NCBI GenBank assembly: GCA_021234155.1
Contig: JAJEKV010000032.1
Coordinates: forward strand, 3,182,156-3,246,155
DNA from: Isoetes taiwanensis
Taxonomy: Eukaryota > Streptophyta > Lycopodiopsida > Isoetales > Isoetaceae
Length of the DNA stretch: 64,000 nucleotides
Direction of reading: 5' to 3'
Shown here: piece by piece, positions 56,908 to 64,000 of the stretch
How positions within the stretch are numbered: position 1 is the first letter of the stretch
Layout: the number at the start of each line of letters is the position of its first letter
Notes under the pieces: generated by a model
Told to the model about the DNA's origin: nothing
The model's input: the letters and a program-made list of their open reading frames with translations, nothing else
The model's database searches: none
Program-made: the position numbers and the translations under genes

Positions 56908-59340
56908 ATGTAAATGGCCAAACAGGTCCCTGGAAGATTTCTAATTTTGCTGATATTCATTTGCTGCAGTTCGTTGAAGGACTGACCATCAACAATGGTT
57001 TGCTTAGTTTATCATCACCTGTACACATGTTCATGTATATCAAAGGTTATGTTTCCTGATAGAAAAGATGTACAATGGTGTGAATAGTGATACAATGGAC
57101 AGTTTACCAAGTAAACATGCCAAATGTTCTTCTGTCAGAACATGATAATGCTATGTCAGATCAGCCCTCGAGATTTGATTATGTTCAACCACTTGGGGGA
57201 CTTTTGCAAAAATTTTAGCTCATGACTGTACTTTGTCATAGCTCATGAGATTATTTTACATGATTTAGTAAGCCGTTGATACTCCTTTCTTCTGTAGCAT
57301 TAAGATACATGTTGTCTCCGAATATAACGCAATGCAAGTGATATATAAGAAGTAGAATTCTGACAACTTAGAACGGAAGAGAATAATCCTGTGCTGGTCA
57401 AAAAATGGTTTATAGTAAATTGATTCGTGGAACCACAGGAGAAGAATCGTGCAGAGGTCAAAAGTAGTTGATTAATGCAACTATTTGGTAAAATATGTTT
57501 TACGGTTTTTGAGGCAATCTGTCATTTTGGCATTATCTACAGCTGAAGAAACATTGATTGAAGCAATATATACATTTCAGCCTAAAAGGGGGCAGAGTTT
57601 GATGCTGTTATTGAGCAAACTGAGCAGGTCAGTAACGTCAACAAATGTATTGAAAAAGGCATGGCTCTTTCACGTGGAAATCTCATGGAAGCTATGGTGG
57701 AGTTATGTGGCTTTCGTACATTTACTAGAAGAAGCAAAGGCAAGGAGCCAGGTGGGCCATTAGCTTGGTAGACATGGCAGATGGGCCACCATAATGGTCA
57801 GCTGAGATTGCTTTTGCTTCCGTCTGATAAGCACATGTGCAGCAAGCAAGCTGTTCACCGGTTAGCAACAGAAAGCATCATTATGCAAGAGCACAAGTAA
57901 GCACTTATAATACCATTTTGCTGTTTGTAAAGCACATAAAATAGTATTGTTAAGAAACAATGATGTTATGAATAGGGAGAATTCCTTTGCGTCTCCATGT
58001 GTTTAGAGAAGAAGTCTGACAGGGTACCAATGTGGCTTTTAAGCTTGCTAGAAGTCTGATCTACCTAATACAGTCTGTCTGTCGTGTCTGCCATGCCTCC
58101 TAGCCTTTTAGGCATGGAATGATGAGTTGGGCTATTGGGTTTTCACGTCATTTTTTCGGAAGCAGTTCTTCTGTCATCTCCTTGCTACAGTTTGTGTCTT
58201 GTCTTTTGTTCTGACGTGCAATATATATACTCAGAGTCCATTTCCAATTAGAAATAGTTCCTCCCAAAAGATTACCATGTGCCTTTAGCCCATTCACCAT
58301 GAGGAAAATGAAGCTGATGAACTAGTCCACTCTCATAACCATTACTGCTCGGATTTACTAGTCAGACGTCTCCCAAGTTTCAAAGATCTTTGATATTTGG
58401 ATTGGTTCTTGCCATAAAGTTTAGTTATGGTTGATTACGATAGCCCCTATTGGACGATTTAACATGTGTAATGCCCCATGCAGCGTCCGACAATCGTACA
58501 CCAACAAAATAAGTGCGATGTTAGGGACAAAGAACGTTATGTTGCATTTTGTCTACTGAATGCAAGTTGTAAAGAACGTTTGTATTATTCGTGCTTATGT
58601 GGATAGTCCATAGCTATATGCAAGTATGGACAAATTAGCTAGTGGATGCATAAAGCATAAAGGTTTCTTGTTCTTTGCAAATAATTGAGAATTGCATTGT
58701 GTCTTGCATTCAATGGTATAGAATTGCTCTCATGCTGCCACCTATTTTTGTAGGCCAATGATATGAAGGGCCATCAATCATCATCTCCGTATTGATTATT
58801 ATAAATATGGAAGGAATTTATAGCAGCGGCTGCAAACATTTCTCTCTAGACATGGAGGCAAACATTTCTCTCTCTCTCCATGGAGGCAAACATTTCTCTT
58901 TAGCGATGGATGGGGCGAAGGATATACTAACGATCTCAAAGGGTGCTGCTTTCAATGGAAAAGTGGTGCAAATATTACGAACCTTTGAATGTGTCTTATC
59001 TTCATAATGTGGCACTGAAGGTTTTGTTCAAGTTCGTGATGATATTTGAAGTGAAGATGTGTTCATGGCGAATTTTAGCGAGCATATGGATTTATTGGTT
59101 TGAAAGGGTCTTTATAGTGGAGTGAATGATGTTTCATTAGGTTTGTTAAATAGGGGACGGTTTTTCAACTGTTGGATGTAGAAGGAACATGGGAAATGAG
59201 AACAGAGGAACGTTGAGACAGTGTCACACAAACTATCTAGAAAGTATGTTCCTCCTTGTCCAAAATACTTCAAAGTCTTATTTTGTTGGCATTTGTTGAA
59301 AGGTGATAATTAAGAAAATTTGAACAATTGTTTGTATTTA
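56908..59340. other. BRX 3' region and spacer; one weak coding-like exon
   Basis: A plus-strand frame ending at 57771 reads EFDAVIEQTEQVSNVNKCIE, then GMALSRGNLMEAMVELCGFR. It looks like a real exon but is unassigned. Around 58836-58905 a ~20-bp unit, GGAGGCAAACATTTCTCTCT, recurs three times. Otherwise nothing is supported. Confidence 0.35.
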
Positions 59341-59341
59341 A

Positions 59342-59700
59342 AAAATAAAAGAATTGAATTGAATTGAATTGGCTTTTCTCATCCACAGAGACCGTATAAC
59401 TTATCGTATAACTTATGGGACCCAAACAAGCAAACAAAAAACAATCGACCCATTGTTGTCCAAGAATTTGCACATAACAATAGAGAAAATCTGAAGATAT
59501 ATGAAAGAAAAATATATGGCACACGGTTCTTATCCACCCAAACAGATCCACATCTGAAAGGGCTAGTATTTGCCAGTATTTGTAGCTTTGCCTGTAGCCT
59601 TTGACAAGAATCTTGAAATGACATATTTCAAGAAAATCTTTACAAAAAGCTTTTTTTTTTTTATTATTATTATTATTATAAATTATGATAGAATGCATTT
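59342..59700 (-). mobile_element. Non-LTR element 3' end with (AATTC)n tail
   Basis: On minus, ...GGGTCCCATAAGTTATACG...GGTCTCTGTGGATGAGAAAA precedes CAATTCAATTCAATTC (GAATT units 59352-59371 on plus). This is the third member of the family also ending at 8545 and 44350. An (ATT)n run lies near 59661-59681. Confidence 0.6.
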
Positions 59701-62130
59701 ATTTACACTGCACTTGCATAACCCTTAACTGGTTTGTAACATTTGATTTATGAAAGCTGGACGTTAATGTGACTTGTTACCTTTATGCACTTGTTAGACC
59801 ATGACCTGTATGGGAGTAATTGTGTAAGCGGACATGCCAAAGTTTAACTCCAAAAAATGCATGGTCGTGGCCTGAGCTGTTGATCAGAAGAAGATTAGAT
59901 ATTTGCCTTAAGGCTTTAAACTGTACTCATAGCAAGATATGACAAAAAACATTATCGGTTATGGGAAGTTGGAGCAAGAAATTAAAGTGGCAACAAGAGA
60001 CATTGAACTTCTGAATATCACCTCATTGCTCTAGGGGAGACTTGAAATTGTTTAAATTACTTAGATGTGCACAGCCACTTATTCCATGTTCAAAAATTTG
60101 CTTGGGATAACTTTCAGTTGCAGATAATGGACAGTGCGTGGCATATGGGTCGTCAACATGGCACTATGCTATCTTTAACTTACAGGGTAACTAAAGTAGC
60201 AAAAATATAAATATGCACACGACCTTTGAATTGGAATTTTTTGCATCTTCTTGGCCTAACTACAGATATACTCCAAGAAGACCATCGAGGATGGATTTCC
60301 AGCGCAGTGCCTGCTTGGACGACTAAGCTTTGAGAATGATAAGCTGGAAATACAGGTAAAAATCCGGAAAAAAACTAAATGCTCCTTAAGGACTGTCGAT
60401 GATGACTGTAGACCCTAGAATTGGCTTACTTATTGCATGGGAATAAGCTCCAAGACTCAAAGAGGTTCAGATCCGGCAATAGGCTTTAGGGTTTTGATTA
60501 TGATGGCACGTAAGAAAGGAGATATGTACATGGTTACTAAAAAATGATTAGCTGATGAGAAGATGAATGCATCCGGAAGCTGCTATAGTGACTGTTGGGA
60601 AGCATGGTTCTGTTATTGAATAAGCATTAAGGGACAGGCAACTCCCACTGTAATTCCTAATAGCATATCCGAAGGTGAAAATGCCAGAAGGAAGATCCTA
60701 ACAAGGGTAGTGGATCTATGCAAACTCCAGACAGAAATAATGCAGTACAGAAGATTCAACTAGATCCAGAAGCTGGCTACAAGGATCATGATCCCAAATC
60801 GAATTATCAGGTTCTTTTGACTATAATTTGCTTTGTCAAGGCTCTTGCATGAAATAATCGTGGATACATTATATTTTACTCTAGCTAGGATATTTCCAGA
60901 TCTAGTTTTATTCTATTATTTATTTGGTATATCTTTGATGCTTAATGATAAACCTAGTGGATCTAGTGTGCTTGAGGCATTTGCAGATCTTAGTTGTGCA
61001 ACGCATAGGTCCCTATGAACTTAAATCTTAAGGGAAATTTTTATGTTCTGACCAGTTTAAATTGTCTACAACTGTCTATGTTCAGGCCTTATTTATGATT
61101 GACCTCTACACTGTTCTCATAGGCAGATTATGAAAATAATAATTATGGTCTGTATCTTACCTCAGATTCAAGGGCATGCCTAGTTCTCTTATTGTTGGTT
61201 ATTACTGATCCTTACTCTTGGATGGGATAAGAGGGTACATCCTGCTATGGCTCGTTTTGAGAGATATGATGCATACATGCACGATGCATTTGGCTAGTCT
61301 TTATTAAGTACAGGATTATCTTGTTGTTCTTTTAGTATATCTCAGATGGTTGGTTTGTTGCATGGCAAGAAGGTTCCTATTTGTATATGCCTGCAGCAGA
61401 GTGTATGTATGTCTATAGTACGGTTCTGCAGTTGCATTATGGAAATACTAATTTCTAAGTAGTTTGAGATCTTTAAATCCAGTTTGCATCTCCCATAATT
61501 CTTAATGCCTAAATGGTAACAAGGGTATGAGATTGGATTTGCCCTGGCTGATGCTAGGATTTTACCTGACTGGATCTCCCCTCTATTTTGGGGTTTTAAG
61601 ACATGCAAGGTGAAGGGCGAAGAGCCCAAGAAATCTGTAGCTTATCTGTGATGGCTTATGTGGTTACCCTTTCTTAGGCTAACTTGCATCTGGTTTCATT
61701 GCAGGTAATGGGATTTCTTGCTCCTATGTATGTTTCCCATTTATTAAAGTTGGAGAAGCTACAAGACGTGATGACATTGAAGTCACATTTTTGACAAGGC
61801 TCAAGAATGCTCAAGAATGTTCAAATACATTGTAAATGACAGTGGAAGTTCCTTCTGGTATTTTGTAATATTTCTGCCACAAATTCACGTAATGATGGTC
61901 TATTATAAGGTACTCTTTAATTTGAAGGAATTACTGCTTTCTAAGCTGGAAAATTATGTATTCAATGTCTTAATATAAAAATTGGAAGTATTTTTCGTAA
62001 TCATGTCTTTGGCCTAAGTGCAATTGCACCTGATTGTACTTGGGGCTGCTTATTGAATCATGGTTTGTTCTTGCAAAGATCATTTCATGATTAATAGTCT
62101 TGAAGGTCTTAGGATCTGATTGATTTCAGA
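59701..62130. other. Spacer with one possible exon
   Basis: A segment between acceptor ACTACAG and donor CAG|GTAAAA at about 60267-60355 has an open frame, SKKTIEDGFPAQCLLGRLSF, then ENDKLEIQ. It could be an exon of an unrecognised gene. No partner exons were found with confidence. Confidence 0.3.
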
Positions 62131-62135
62131 GGGTT

Positions 62136-64000
62136 TTTTTTTTTTTTGGAAGGACGCGAGCCTTTATTATTTTGAGAAAGTTACAAACAAAGTACAATGG
62201 GGAGTAAAAACTCAGTAGAGAAATTGTCCACTAGAGCAAATCCACTCCATCCGAATGCAACATCTAAATTATAGTGCAAGGAGAGAGGAAAAGCTCATGA
62301 ATAAGTCTGAATATGAAGATAATATTCCCAAATATATCTCTTCACTTCATTAGCTATTGATGAGCACCTAAATGCTTTGACAATTCGTTGTTGGGCCTCG
62401 ACAAAAACCTGTGTATCAGAACAGACATGACCTTAGAATATGAGAAGATTCCTTCTCTTCCAAATGGACCAAATGATCCATGCAAAATCCAGATGAAAAG
62501 CCCTTTTTGCCAAATTTTCCTAGCCAGTTGGGTAGACTGCTAATAACAGCTGCTGCCTATTCAAACCACAGTGAAAAAGGCATTGAAGCCACATCTACAT
62601 GTTGACATAGGACGAAGCAATGCTTTGTCTCTGCACATAGGGGACAAAGTGCAGACACATCTGGATGAAATCTGTGCACCACAACATTAACGCGCACACA
62701 ACAATGAGTGATTCGTCACCACAAAACAAATACTTTGAGATGGAGCAGTTCATCCCATACCCCCATTTCTATACTAGTTTCTGCCAGTCCCTAGGGATGG
62801 TCAAAGGCCACTTTGCTGAAGGAGGCATGACTTCAGCAGCAAGGGAAGATCTTATACATGGAGTTCACCAACTTATTTGCTTTGACAAGCTCATGTACCA
62901 TCCAAAGCTGAGGGGCATCCACTTGTGCTATTGGAGGCAGAACTGAAGACACCTTCTGCCAAATAGCCCGATCCCATCTTAAAAGGAGGGACTTGAATCT
63001 AAACTCTTCCCAGGTCAGCAACCGCATTTGGTTATTATACCAATTAGGTATCATCTGCACACTGCCAATTTCCATCGATGCTACGTCAACAGATGGACCG
63101 AAGATACTAGAGTACCACCATCTAAAGGATTCCACCAACATCTCACAGTAGTGCTAGTATATGCAAGATGGTGAAAATGAAATAGAGATCGTACAATCTC
63201 CTATGCAGTAAGCAGTCTTTTGAGAAATGGAGAAGCATTATAATATGCTGTTAGTGGGTAAAACAGAGCCCAAGGGAGAAGTGGCTTAACAAATGGAGAC
63301 CCAAAAGAGATGCACATTTACAAAGACTGATACACAAGGAGGGAGCCTGGGGACTCGTCCATATTATTCAAAATTCTCCAAATAGACTTAGAAATCATTA
63401 CCTTGCTTTGCAAAAGAAGATTGATCATCCCAAGGCCGCCAAAATGCTTTGGCAACATGCACTTTGCCCAACTGACTTTGACATCATCGCCCTCCTCTAT
63501 TCCCCTCAAATGAAGTTCCTGACAATAATGAGTTGGACTTTTGACTGTGGAGCCAGCATGAATGAGGCCATATATACATGGGTGATACTCAAAACCGATG
63601 TAGCCACAACTATTTGTCCTGCCATGGAGAGCTTAGCTGTGGACCACCAAAAAGGTGGTTTTCCAAGCCCTTAATTACTACCTCCCAAGCATCTCTAGAT
63701 GAGATATGAACACCTACTAGGATACCAAGAAGTTTGGTTGCTTTACCATGGTGAAGAACCTTCCATAGAAATGCAATTACACATGGTGGAATTGGAGAGT
63801 CCAATGCCCATAGTGTTGTACACTTGTGCCAACCAACAAAAATACCAGATACCAGGGAAAAAGAGTCTAGCAAGGAAATGGTGTTCTGCAAATTTTGCTC
63901 ATCTGCCTTCAAGAAAAGGAAAGTGTCATCTACATATTGATTACAAATCTTCTATGATCCTTTGTTCATAGGAAGTCCATGCAAGATGCCTTTTTGAGCA
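62136..64000 (-). mobile_element. LINE, 3' part, running off the window
   Basis: Poly-A (T run 62136-62150) marks the 3' end. On minus, RT catalytic YVDD is at 63925-63936 (CNQYVDDTFLFLKADEQNL). The RT/thumb region follows in frames 63610-63912, 63318-63509 (SWAKCMLPKHFGGLGMINLL) and 62833-63141 (LLTWEEFRFKSLLLRWDRAI). Near 62650 comes the zf-RVT motif HRFHPDVSALCPLCAET. Frameshifts and a TAG just before YVDD show decay. The 3' end TCCTTCC+poly-A and the zf-RVT sequence match the short LINE at 1910-2555, so both are one family. The 5' end lies beyond 64000. Confidence 0.88.

Noticed and set aside
57480-57580. Copia RNase H remnant (SVILALSTAEE)
   Set aside because: Match is only about ten residues with no neighbouring RNase H motifs.

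Overview
This window is nuclear DNA from a land plant with a large, transposon-rich genome. The evidence is a two-domain BREVIS RADIX (BRX) gene with plant-type introns, a G-type lectin receptor kinase, a phytocystatin-type gene, decayed NADP-malic enzyme exons, and plant lineages of Ty1/copia, Ty3/gypsy, LINE and CACTA elements. The degree of decay would suit a fern or gymnosperm, but that is only a weak inference.

Layout. 0-4.8 kb: a gag-like frame fused to a broken 18S rRNA fragment, a LINE 3' end with target-site duplications (TSDs), and an LTR fragment. 6.4-8 kb: tandem repeats and an unrecognised two-helix membrane frame. 8.5-9.7 kb: a non-LTR 3' end and a dispersed TATA-bearing repeat. 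11-12 kb: NADP-malic enzyme pseudogene. 14.1-16.7 kb: an intact, intronless non-RD lectin receptor kinase; its 5' end is duplicated and broken at 17.9-18.3 kb. 20-21.2 kb: a three-domain cystatin-like gene with frameshifts, with a LINE inserted just upstream. 23 kb: a hairpin MITE with 9-bp TSD. 24.9-27.3 kb: a decayed copia element on the minus strand, cut by a CACTA-type terminus.

27.3-31.1 kb is the most unusual part: a CpG-dense subterminal region full of the palindrome CGTCGTTnAACGACG, followed by three minus-strand genes (a DNA-binding-like protein, a membrane/basic protein and a pseudokinase). These genes are interrupted only by in-frame TAG codons. 31.3-31.8 kb holds a tRNA-like tandem repeat.

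32.7-42 kb: a decayed gypsy chromovirus, a ~1-kb tandem duplication with tRNA-like boxes, and two LTR-like sequences facing each other as a ~2.25-kb inverted repeat. 41.3-43 kb: gag, primer-binding site and LTR of another gypsy element. 47-52 kb: two gypsy elements joined head-on plus a LINE fragment. 55.1-56.9 kb: a complete five-exon BRX-family gene. 62.1-64 kb: a LINE running off the window.

Only the receptor kinase and the BRX gene look intact and functional. Nearly everything else is transposon sequence or debris. No operons, CRISPR arrays or prokaryotic features are present.
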